Of a stretch of DNA of 64,000 nt, positions 40,301 to 53,200 are shown one piece after another. Origin of the DNA: Charina bottae (Eukaryota > Chordata > Lepidosauria > Squamata > Charinaidae); assembly GCA_023362775.1 (NCBI GenBank), contig JALMGJ010000020.1, positions 6,637,501-6,701,500 of the forward strand. Direction: 5' to 3'. Each line of letters opens with the position of its first letter. Position 1 is the stretch's first letter. Both the position numbers and the translations under genes were made by a program. The notes under the pieces are model-generated. The model did not search any database. It was not told the DNA's origin and saw only the letters and a list, made by a program, of their open reading frames with translations.

Positions 40301-43300
40301 TCCAACTTAATTACGACATTTCATCTATAGTGATTCCTATTTATCTATATAACTATTGCCCAGCTGTAAGGAAACCCATTCTGAATAAGGGACAGATTAC
40401 CTCAGGTCCACTCATCAAATGAGTGACAAAGCAAATTTAAGCATTCAGATAGGAGTAGAAGTGTCAAAGCACGAGCCACTCTTTGTAATGTTTGATTCTA
40501 AGGCCTGATTCATATATCATCCCGAAGATGTGCTGGCTACCAAATCCAGAAACTCTTCTGTGTGATTAGCTGCTTACAGTATATAATGTGCATATATGGT
40601 CTTTATCAAGTTTAACTGTGTGGGAGAAGCCAACTGAAAATGAACTGTGAGCAGATTTGGCACAAGCAATGTAGGCACTGTTTTAACATAAAGATCATCC
40701 ACCACATTAAATGGCACACTCAGAATAATAAGGCCTAAAATAATATCCACATTAAAAATTGTTGATTTAACTTGAGATGACTCCCTAGATAATAAAGATC
40801 TCATCATGATGAGATCGAGGACACCCCACATTGGAGATCACATAAACGTATTTCAAGTATTGTAGGAGGAGAGCTGTGTTAGTCTATGGTGGCAAAAAAT
40901 CAGGAGTCTGGTAGCACCTTTTCCAACTAACACATTTTAACACAGAAATAAAATCAAGGAAGAGCCAATAAGTCATTCATAAGACAATTAACCTCCAATC
41001 TAAAGTTCCCTTACCTTCAGCACTGACTGCTGAGCGCACTGACCAAACTGAGCCACGTCGAAAAGAATAGTTTCTATGTGATGTACTGGAAGTACATGAT
41101 GGACTCACAGACAGACGGCGTGATGCCAGGTTGGTGACTTCTTCTACTGATAAAATCAATAGAAGATGTTTAAACTTTTGTTTATGTAGTCTGTTGATCA
41201 GCTGCAACAATGAAAACCATTTCATCATATAATAATGAATAATACACTTAATTTTATGGTATACATATAGGGATATAAAAGGATTTTGCATCAGTTCCTC
41301 CAAGCTTTATTTTCAAGAGATCTGCCAACAGCAGAATCAGTGATTGTTGACAAACAGCTAGCATTTGTCCTTCCCTAAAAAATAAAAATCTGCGGACACG
41401 CCTCCGACTCCTCCAAGAGACAGCACGAGTAAGAACTAGCTGCTGCTCGGCTTTATGGAAAAGACAACTAAATGACTAATTAAACTGCTTCTTTGGTGAG
41501 TTACACTTGATAAGAGAAAAGCTGGAACAATAACAGTGGAAAGTTAGAGGGAGTGGAAGTTCTTGGAACAAATATCGACAGAGATAAGGAAGAGGCAGTG
41601 AAAGAGCTTGGAAATGAAAGTAAATTCCTGGCTTTTTCCTTTGGAATCACGCCTCTTTTTCTTTGATAACAGAAGTTTTAGGATTTATAACGACTAATTA
41701 ATTTTTGACAAACGCTTTGGAAATAGAGACGGAAAGAAAGTTGTTGGTATTATATTGTCTGGATTAATAAATAAGAGAATACTTACTGTCAGTTGTGTAT
41801 AAAGAAGAAATATTAATACCACTCCCAAAGATTGTTTATGGACTATTGAAGGACTGTATCTTCCAAAAAGAAAAAGAAATAAAAATAATTGGTTTGAAAA
41901 GTTTAAAAGGAAGAAAATGGCATCTAGGATGAAGGAGATATTTTTTCTTTGTTAATAGTGCCCTCTTGTGATTAAGACTTAACACATGACAAAAAAAAGA
42001 GAAAATATTTTTTAAAGTTGGAAAAAAAATTGGTCAAAGCATCTTAAACCTTCAGACAGTAGATTTAGAATACCTCAAAAAGAGTATGTGGAGGAAGATG
42101 ATATAAATCTAGAAGAAGTTATGGCACAAGGGCAAGAGTGGTCTGGTGAATTAAAAGTTTTAAGTGAAATGATAAAAAAGAATTTCGTAGACGCCAAAGA
42201 AGAGAGAAACAAATTACAGCAACAAATGATACAAAATACTCAAGAGTCTCAAAAACGTAAACAAGAAATTCAGAAAGTTACAGATAAGATCTCTGATTTG
42301 GAAGGTACTACAAAAAGTAATACGAGAAAAATATACAAGCAGGAGATAAAAATTGATGCGAACTATAAACAGATTGTGCAACTTAAAGATTATAATAGAA
42401 GAAACAATTTAAGACTGCGAGGAATAGGAGCGATGGATTCAGAAGATTTGAGAGACAGGGTTTATTCCTGGCTGAAAACTTTGAAAATGGATGTAGAGTG
42501 GCAAATGGCTGATATTGATTGGGTACATAGAATAGGACCAAATAGACTTAAAAGAGCTTTGCCAAGAGATGTATTGATAAAATTTTGGAGTTATTATAAG
42601 AAAGATAGGCTTTTAAAATATATCAGAGATCATGAAGAGGCACTGAACTTTGAAGGAACACGGATTAAAGTATTTCAAGATTTAAGCTACGAAACCTTGG
42701 CCTGGAGAAAAAGTTTGATACCTGTTACAATTATTCTTTGGAAAAAAAGTATCCGCTATTCTTGGGGATTCCCACTCTTCTTAAGAATTCAACATGCTGG
42801 AAGATTTTTGAGGGTTGAGACTATAGAAGCAGCTTTAAATATTATGAGCATGCAAAGCATTCTAACTGAACAAGAACGGGAGGAAGAGATGGGAAAGCTA
42901 CAAAAAGATCAGGAAGAAGTAGATGAGGCCAAGGAATCAGAAGATGATCAAAGAAAGGTTCAGATTTTGACTGTGGATGAGGAACAGTATGAGAAGAAAA
43001 TGGAGAAGACACAGGAAGATGCTGGTGATATAATTTCTACCCGAAGGAAGCAACACACCAACAGCGGTGTGGAAAAACCTGAAAGCGGCAGCAGCGCTTC
43101 CGGGTTTTTGCATGCTGCCGCAATGGCGGCACTTCCGGGTTTTCCCGCGGCAACACACCAACGGCGGTTGGTGTGTCGCCGCAGGAAAACTTTGGAAAGC
43201 CCTGTGTTAAACAGTATAGATCTTTCACAAGGTGGGACAAAAATATTTGTTGGGACAGAAATAAGTTTAAAGATGGTTAAACATATAAAAATTATAACAT

Positions 43301-46300
43301 GGAATGTTAGAGGCTTGGGTAATGTGTTAAAAAGACGAAGAGTGGAAGCACAATTAAGAAAGGAAAGACCAGATATAATTTTTTTGCAAGAAACGCATCA
43401 AGAAAAGGATGGAATTAATTAATTGAAGCTAAATTGGATTAATAAATATGAAAAATTGTATGGTACTTCAAAAGCAAGGGGAGTAGCAACATTGATTTAT
43501 AAAAGATGTGGGTTTATAATGGAAAAAACAAAGAGAGATGATAAAGGAAGATATTTAATGGTACAAAGTCAAATAAGAGGTGAGGATATAACATTAATAA
43601 ATGTGTATGCACCGAATGAAAAACAGAGTGAGTTTTTTAGTATTGTAGTGAAGCAGGTTGAAAAAGACGGGATGATTATATTAGCAGGAGATTGTAATAT
43701 GGTAGTAGATAAGAAGTTGGATAAATCAACTGTAACACTAGAGGAGATGAAAAATAGGAAAATGATGTTAAATAGATTGATGAAACAGATTAATTTAAAG
43801 GATGTTTTGAGAGAATTGAAAGGTGAAAAAAAAGCATTTACATATTTTTCACAAGTACACAATACATATTTGAGAATAGATAATATATTCGCTTCAAATA
43901 ATGCGTTGACAAAAATTACAAATGTAGAAATTGGAGTCATAAAAGTTAGTGATCATTCAATGATGAGTATTCAGATGAAAGTGAAATGTGATTATAAGGA
44001 AGCTAAAAGATGGAAAATGGATATTAATATTTTTAGAAATTAAGAGATAACGGAAAAACTAAAGAGAGAATAGAAGGAAATATGGCAGATTAATGACTGG
44101 TGAAATTGAGCAAGGAATACTATGGGATTCAATGAAGGCAGTTATAAGAGGATTAATTATTAAAGAAGCCTCAATATTAAAAAAGCAAAAAAGCAAAAGG
44201 AAGAAGAGATAGAATAGAAGATAAGAGAATTAGAGAGAATTTATACTATTAATAGAGATAAAACATTTTTGAATGAGATATTAGCGTTAAAAAAAGAATT
44301 GCAAGGAAGGGAGATGGAAAAGGTCCAGAGAAATCTGATTTATCTAAAAAGAGAATACTTTGAATATGCTAATAAAAATTCTAAGATGTTAGCTAGGGCT
44401 GTTCAATTGAAAAAGACAAAAATGGAAATAGGTATAATTAAAGATATAAAAGGAAATAGATGTAATTTGATGAAAGATAAAAGCAATACAAGAATTTTAT
44501 GAGAAGTTATATACAACTAAAGGGGGTTCAGAAGAGAAAATTAGAAATTATATTGAGAAAAATTTAGGTAATAAACTCCAGGAGGATGATAAAGATAGAT
44601 TAGAACAAAAATTTATGAAAGAAGAGATAGATGAGGTTATAAAGAATTTGAAAGTTGAAAAAACACCTGGGATGGATGGTTTAGAGGCAGAATTTTATTA
44701 AATATTTAAAAAAAATAATAATTCTGAAATTGGAAAAATTATTTAATAGTATTTTAGAAGAAGGGAGATTCCACCATCCTGGCAGCATTCTATAATAATT
44801 TTGATTCCAAAGCCTGGAAAAGATAAATCAGAAATTGACTCATATAGAAAAATATCATTAATAAATCAAGATGTGAAGATATTTACAGCAATTATTGTGA
44901 AAAGATTGAATGAGTTTATAGGAAAATATATTAGAAATGATCAAAGCGGATTTATAAAAGGAAGACAAATGGCAGACTTAATGAGAAGGTTATTAAATGT
45001 AATTAATTATATAAAAGAAAAAGAGGTAAAAGCTGGAGTGATAGCACTAGATATTTTTAAAGCCTTTGATTTAGTTCAACAAATGGGATTCGGGGGGAAA
45101 TTTCATCATATTATTACAAAATTATATGCAGGGAATAAAGCTTCAGTATTAGTTAATGATGGAAAAACAGAACAATTCAACCTAAGCCGAGGACCAAGAC
45201 AAGGTTGCCCTTTATCTCCAATTCTATTTATATTAGTGATAGAATTATTAGCGAATGTGATAAGGAACAAGGAGAAAAAGTAAAGATTAGTTTTTTGCGG
45301 ATGATACTATGTTAACTATACTAGAACCATTAGAAGCTTTAAGTAACATTCAGAAACATTTGGAAGATTTTGAAGAAGTAACAGTTCTGAAAATAAATTG
45401 GAATAAGAGATGATGTTAATCAATAATAGTAGAGGGGAAATAGAAGAAATGAAAAAGAAATGTAAGATTAAAGTTACAGAGAGTTTTAAATATTTGGGGA
45501 TAAATATAGCTAAAAATTTACAGGATATAAAAACAGTGAATTTTGATAAGTTGAAGGAAGAAATAAAAGAAAAAATATTTGGATATAAAAAATTGAAATT
45601 GTCATGGTTTGGGAGAGTAGTGCTATGTAAAATGAAGATATTACCTAAAATATTTTTTTTTTATTTTGGATGCTACCAATAGAATTATCACAGGAGGAGT
45701 TAAAACAATGGCAAAATATTATAAATAATTTTTGTAATAGAGATAAAAAATCAAGGATAAATAAAAAATTATGGTATGTATCCCAGAAAGAAGGAGGATT
45801 AGGTATTCCAAATATTAATATGTATTATATAGTTAATCAAATGAGATATATTCCTAATATGATATATGGATTAGAAAAATTGATTTGGGGTGAAATGGAG
45901 TTAGGGGTGATAAGAGATAAGGATTGTTTTCTTTTTATACAAAACAAAATATGTTTTAGTGAAATAAAAAACCCAATAAGTAATGTTACTTTACAGATTT
46001 GGCATAAAAATAAAAATATATTTAGTCCAGGAATATCACCACTGACTCAAATTGTAGAATTAGAAAAATTCCCAGAGAATCTTAAGGCAGGATTAATAAA
46101 AGTTATGGAATGAGCTGGAGTATTAAGATTGAAAGATTGTTTAAGTAAAGTTTCTAATAGAGAAGATATAAAGGAAATATTTAAAAAGAGTACAATATCT
46201 TGGTATAATGTATTGCAATTGGAGTCATGGACTAAGAATTGGGTAAAACAATATGGGAAATGTAAACAATTAACAAAATTTGAGGAATTAATAATGCAGT

Positions 46301-47204
46301 TAAAGCAGAATGGTACAGATAAAGTAATAAAAGGGTTAATAAGTAAAATTTAAAGGGGCGTGGTGGCTCAGCGGGTAAGACGACAGGCTTGTCGATCAGA
46401 AGATCGCAAGTTTGGAGGTTCGAATCCCTAGCCCCGCGTGACGGAGTGAGCTCCCACACTAGCCCCAGCTCTTGCCAACCTAGCAATTCAAAAGCATGCA
46501 AATGCAAGTAGATTAATAGGTACCACTTCGGTGGGTAGGTAACAGCGTTCCGCGTGTGTCATGCCGGCCACATGACTGTGGAAGTGTCTTCGGATAACGC
46601 TGGCTCTTCAACTAACAAATGGAGATGACCACCGGCCCCTAGAGTCAACTGCACAAATGTGCGGGGGGAACCTTTACCTTTAAGTAAAATTTATAAAATA
46701 ATGATAGAATGTAACTCAGCACAACAAGGAATGAAAGTCAGTTGGGAGAGTGACTGAGGTATTAATATTACAAAAGAGGAATGGTCAAAGATTTGGACGC
46801 AAAGAATTATGAAAAATATGTCTGTTAGAATTAAAGAGAATTGCTATAAGACAGTTTGGAAATGGTATATGACTCCAATAATGTTAAGCCACTATAATAA
46901 AAATAATTTAATAAATTGTTGGAGGTGTAAAAAAGAAATTGGGACTTACTTACATTTATGGTGGGAATGTGAAGAGATTAAAAAAATATGGGAAAAGGTT
47001 TTCACTGAGATCAATGAAATACTATCTATTAATTTGCAAATAAGTCCAAAAATTTCAGAAATATGAAATTAGAGTGGCAAAAGAAAGAGATGATAATAAT
47101 TATTGTTATTGCCCTAAGATTAATAATAGTTAAAAAATGGAAAATGGATTATGAGTATGAGCTTGAAGATTGGTTTAAAGAGGTATGGAATATCTCACAT
47201 AATA

Positions 47205-47253
<49 letters not shown>

Positions 47254-50200
47254 CTTATATCTCATATAAATTTAAATAATAAATAAAATATTGCTATTAA
47301 TGACAAATTGACTTGTGAACTAAAATATAGAAAGGGTTTGGTGAAAAGGAACGATTTTTTTGTTATATGGGGTGAATTTCTGGAATATGTCTTTGTTAAA
47401 GGGAAAGAAGTAAAACCAGATCAATATATATTATCTTTTTGGAGAAGAGGGCTTATTAAGAATCAGTAATAATAAAAATGTATGATAATAAAAAGTAAAG
47501 AGATAAGGAGAGTTACAAGTCCCACGGGTGATGGGTGCACGTAGAGGTTAAGTTTATAAAGTTATATGTGTTATGTTTTGGTTGTTTGATTGAATTTTTT
47601 TTTTGTTATTATTGATTGTGTGTTTTGTTATTGTATTTTAAAAAATAAAAATTATTAAACAAAAAAATATTCTGCAGAGACACTAACAAATTTGCAGAGG
47701 CTTCTGAAGCTCTTCCTGGACTTATCATATAATAAAACAGTATCATGTGTCCAATGGCCATTTCAGCAGCATAAACCCATCAAGGAAGTCTGAAGCAGTC
47801 ACACCACCAATTATAGGGATGGGCATTTCCTGAGCTGCAGTCTGCAGGTGCCTTATTTTTGCTGCCTTAACCTCCTTGCCCCAAAATTTCACTGCTGAAT
47901 TTCAGCGGCATTATTTTTTCTTCTTTCAACATAGAAAATAGGTATATTAAGCTGCTTCCCCAAAAAACAAACCAGGGATAAACATTGCAGCTCTGCATCT
48001 TCTGGTGATGTCACCAGTAATGACCCCTTGTAGCTCTTGGAAGTAGAAACAACTGGTAATATAAATATTAAAAGGACCATTTCTGCCTTTCCTAGGCTGT
48101 GTGTGTGTGTGGGGGGGGACTCTATCCCTCGCTATACGAGTCTCGAGGCCAATGGACACATTCCAGTGTACACAGTGAGTGCACCTTCCTCCTCCTGCTC
48201 TGAGCTTGGGGAACAGCTGGGCTCGTAGCAAGCTTCCTGGGTGATGGGGATGGCAGTGATGAGACTAGCTTCTCGGCCCAGACGTTTCTTCTCCTCTTCC
48301 TGTTGCAGGTTCTTCAGAATGTGTTCCGCTCGTTGATGAGAACGTGATACTGCCCGGGCTGAAAACGACTTCTGCAAGCAAACCATTGAAAAAAAGACAT
48401 AGTAAAAAAGTTGCTTTCGGTTTTATAAAGACACTCGCGTTAGCAGTAGCAAAAGAGTACTACTTCACCAAACTCAACCCAGGATTATTTTTGTCAATAA
48501 TTTATCAACTATCAGAATTCATCTCCCCTCACTCCAAAGGAAAGAATGAAAACATTTAAAGGGATTTTTTTTTATGTTGGGTAACTTTGAGATTTGCAGG
48601 TTATCTGATCTTCATTTTGGAAAAACAAAATAAGTGAAGAGCTGCCAAAACAGCCACATGAGAACTCAGTGGCACCAAATGTTGAATGACTGGGGATGAG
48701 GGGAGAGGAATAAGGTGATTAATTTATCATCTTGTCTACTAGAATCCCCTTGGGATTCTACATATGCCCACCCCCATTACCATGGTCAACTAAACTGTCC
48801 ACGCTATCAAAACGAGAGGTCAGGTTGGTTTCTCAACTTATTCTTGATAGGCTCATGCTGGTTCTTGCCAAGCAATCCATTCTTTTCTAAATGCTCACAA
48901 ACCAACACCTTAATAATCTGTTCTAGAGTTTTAAGGTAAAGGTAAAGGTTCCCCCCGCAGATTTGTGCAGTCGTGTCTGACTCTAGGGGCCGGTGCTCAT
49001 CTCCGTTTGTTAGCCAAAGAGCCAGCATTGTCCGAAGACGCTTCCAGTGTCATGTGGCCGGCATGATGCACGCGGAACGCTGTTACCTACCCACCGAAGT
49101 GGTACCTATTCATCTTCAGCATCATTTGCATGCTTTCGAACTGCTAGGTTGGCAAGAGCTGGGGCGAGTGCGGGAGCTCACTCCATCACACAGGGCTAGG
49201 GATTCGAACCTCCGAACTTGCGATCTTCCGATCGACAAGCCTGGCGTCTTACCCGTTGAGCCACCACGCCCCTTGAGGAGAGAGGAATACTGACAACTAA
49301 TTGGGCAATTAAATGGAATGGAGAGACTGGAATGTTCTATGGGAGTGAAGGAATGGCAGAGACAGAAAATTTAGGCAGACCCTTTACATTATTAAGGTAA
49401 GCTGCTTCCTGGTTCACTTTGACGAGCTATTTTTAAATGTCTGAAGTATGAAACTGGCAGCCATTCACAGAAATTAAAAGGGAAAAAATGATTATTTTAA
49501 TGGGTGTAGCTGAGGTTGGCCAAAAATGTGTACAACACTTCCCTATTAGCTTAGTGCCGGGATGGAGAGAAGTCACTTGGAACATATTGAGTAATAATTT
49601 AGACAATGTCACAAAATAAATGGAGATGGCAAATATCTGGGTACCTGTGTGCTTCCGGGTCCAATTCAAGGTGTTGGTTATCGCCTTTAAAGCCCTACAT
49701 GGCATGGGACCAGGTTACCTGAGGGACCGTCTCATCCCCATAACGTCGAACCGTCCCACTCGGTCATTTAGAGAGGGCATGCTGCAGATCCCGTCGGTAA
49801 GGGAGTTTCACCTGACGGGGTCTAGAAAGCGGGCCTTCTCGATAGTAGCGCCCACCCTTTGGAATATGCTGCCCCTGGAGGTGAGGCAGGCCCCATTGCT
49901 CCCGGCCTTCAGAAAGAACTTAAAGACCTGGTTCTGCCGCCTTGCGTGGGAGGGGGGGGGAACAGCTCCTCTTGGGGATGGCTGGTGCCATAGAGCCCTT
50001 TTAAATATCAACACATCACATCTTGGATTTTATATTTAAATTCATTGTATTGGAGAATATTTATATACGCTGTTTTAATTGTTGAATTTTAACTGTCGAT
50101 TTTTTGTAAACCGCCCAGAGTTCCCTTGTGGGGAGATGGAGTGGTAAATACAAGTCGAATTATAAATAAATAAATAAATAAAAAAATTCTCAAAGTATAT

Positions 50201-53200
50201 GGAAGTGCAATGCAGCCAGATATGTAAACAATATGCAAGCAATTGCTATCTTCTTTATAACATCATGTGAAATACCCCATCATAAACTATTAGACTTTCA
50301 GTCTTCCTGAGCAAACAGTAGTGTGCAATCTATCTTTGTTTCCAGGCCCCACTTATCACACAGACATATGAAAAGGAGCCACAGAATTCCTAAATGTAAA
50401 ATTTGGTTTAACCCGTTTTGGCTGATTTTGCAGTATTTTTCTCTGTATGAGGAAAAAATAAATCCTTGTACTGGTATTCTAGATTGTTATGGCTGGACTT
50501 AGTCTTTGGGTTTTGTTTCTTAATATGCAGTTTAATAACTTCTAATACATGTTTGTAGAACTGTTTTTGTTACCAGCCTTCTACAGCTATTCTAGGTTAC
50601 ACAGATCATTTGTCTAATTGTAAAGACTAAACATGAAGCAGCCAATCTTATTTCTAAGAGATGCCTTAAGAATTTATTAAGCTGCTTTATACATTTTTTT
50701 TCTCCCTGCCTTCACACTCTGCCACAGTTAGCTTCTCATTTATAAAATAAAGGTGCCTGTCTCAAGGAATGTTCTACTTACAGATTGATCTTCATTGATT
50801 GGGTCCTGCACACTCCCACTGCACTGGGGAACCCACGGAGGGTCAAACATGGGGACAGATGGCATTCCAAGCACTGGAGAGGGCAGGGTGAAGTTAATGC
50901 TTGGTGGAGGAATCTGCAAAAATAAGTCCAGAAGATGAAATATCATAGCAATAGCTCTTGTACACCTCTCCTGAAGATAAGTTTTTCAAGGAACAAGGAC
51001 ATGTTTCAGAGTCAAAATATGTCAATTTATTTAATTCTATGCTGAGATAAAGAAGGAATTAGAAAATATAATTTTTCTCACATAATACAATGGCAATGCA
51101 AATAATTCCTTCTTTAGTTCTTTTGTGATTGAGTTAGGATTCCTTTATTTTTTTAACATAACTACAATACATAAATAAGCTACAAAGCAAATTTTTTATT
51201 TGCCTAGTTTTTAATCTAGGCAAACAAACCGTTTGGCCAAGCCACTGTCAAAACTGCCTGAAATAACAGAAAAATTAGCTTTCATCCAGGAGGGAGGACA
51301 ATTTTCTCAGGCCTTGGAATATATCCAGAAAGTTGTATACTGTTTTTCTTTTTTTCTCATTACAGAGCATCCAGGAAAGGTACCAGTATTAGGAAACAGA
51401 GCTTTGAAGGCCAAAGAACTTGGTCGTTTTTCTTTCATTATATTATCTTACTATATGCCTTGACAAATATAGTGCTGATATGTTATTTCCTTCCACTTAT
51501 AATTTATACTTTTAAATAGCCATTTATATAGGAAAACGATGGATCTGCAAACGTGAAGGAATGTAGACCTAGCCTAGGGAATATAGAAGGAATGAGCAAG
51601 GTTTTAACAGGGGAGTTGAAGAAAAGATGACTCAGCCCTGAGAAAGAGGAAAGGGTGAGAAAGAAACTCAAAATAACCCCACCTTGATTTTCTTTGGTAT
51701 AAGATGGAGTAGAGAGAAACTCTGACAGGCTTTCAAGATTCCGTTATTTTACCCTACAAAAATAAAGTGCATTCCTGGAATCCATGTTGTGCCTGCCTAC
51801 CTGAAAGGGCTATGGCAAGACCCTCTAAATGGCTTCATTCACACTTCAACAAATATAAAGAACAAGGCTATTTTTGGATTACAGTGTGTCATTTGCTTCA
51901 TAGCATTCCTCAAAAATGGTATACCAGAATTTCTAAAAACTAGAGCTCTGCCTACCATCTGGCTCCAACTAGGTTAAATCTTCTCAGAAACTCAATATGG
52001 CATAGCTAGTAGAGAATTTGTATAGTTCACTGTGACAGAAGCTGCTTTAAACAATTGACTGTTTTCTGATAGTTAAGGCTTCTGATAAAATCTTACACCC
52101 TCCAAGGTTTAAACTCTGCAACGTTTCCTCCATTGCTTTCCACAGCTTACAAAATACTGCTTTACCCTTCCCACAGACTGAGCAAGATCGCAGTTAGTTA
52201 TTTATAATTTTAGCATTACTATCCAGGGAATGTTTAGATCCCCATGCATCTCCACAAAGGCAAAAGAAGAGTTAAATCAGTCACCAGAAGAAATCAAGGA
52301 GGAGAACTGAGAATCTGGAAGAACCCACTCATATCTATGAGAGGTGTGGTCTACTGAACAAGATAAAATTCTATTCAGAGTTGATGGCAAAATTGAACCA
52401 TATCAGCTAGTAGTTGTAGATACTCCTGTCATACCAAACCAGGAACAATTTTGATAGTAAATAACCAATAATTTAGTTCTTGTTTGGCATGAGGAGGAAT
52501 CCAACTAATGGGAGATCCAAAATTCAGTTAGAATATAAGGGCAAGATGGAAGGATGATATTCTGGAGGTGACAGACTCGACCTTGAGGGAGCTGGGGATG
52601 GCAACGGCCAACAGGAAGCTCTGGCATGGGCTGGTCCATGAAGTCACGAAGAGTCGGAAGCGACTGAACGAATAAACAACAATATCTTTGGGTCTGAGTT
52701 TAAGGAGCTGAGGGAACCTGCTCTTACACCCTTTTCTCATATCATTCTGTAGCTGGCAAACAATTATTTAATTGGTAGTGTCTGGTCAACATGCTAACCA
52801 CTGGACAATGGGTGAAAAGGGCAGCCATAAGTGCCACAGTCAAGTTGGCTGTAATATGAATTTGGCAGATCACATAGTTTGTGATAAAACCATAAAGACT
52901 TTGTAAACCTTCTTTCATAAGGATTTTCAATGGAGGGAGATGGAGCATCAGACCATTTATATTTGGCGAGAAAAAAAATTAAGAAAATTGCTATGTGAAT
53001 CCTTGATATAGGCTAATATCACTTCTATATCTCAAAGGATCCAGTTTGCAGAGGCTATTCCCTCATTCCGTGGAAGATGATGGAGGCACCAGAGCTCAAA
53101 TTTTCATCTCTCATCCTTTTGTTCTTGTTCTTAATTCTTGAGGGGATTTGTTGTTGTTGTTGTTGTTGTTTTTGTTGGTTTAGCCATTTTACTTGATGAA

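Larger units (their letters stand above)
41393..47668 (+). mobile_element. L1-type LINE, near full length, degraded, antisense to UNC80
   Basis: Order: GC-rich 5' leader from about 41393, ORF1 (to about 43270), ORF2 endonuclease, reverse transcriptase, a C-terminal Cys/His motif, and an A-rich 3' end (aaaaaataaaaattattaaac). ORF2 is broken by stops and frameshifts. A SINE is inserted at 46353-46680. The 5' boundary is approximate and no exact target duplication was found, though tctgcggacac upstream and tctgcagagacac downstream may be a worn one. Confidence 0.88.

Noticed and set aside
46353..46440. A real tRNA gene
   Set aside because: The cloverleaf-like head and B box belong to the SINE, which has a tail, a target duplication and several sister copies.
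46232..46507. 91-codon minus-strand frame in the L1/SINE region
   Set aside because: Antisense of the SINE and the AT-rich L1; no coding support.
48973..49293. 106-codon open frame across the SINE, also seen at 8107 and 55117
   Set aside because: The same peptide recurs in every Sauria-type SINE copy. It is repeat sequence, not a gene.
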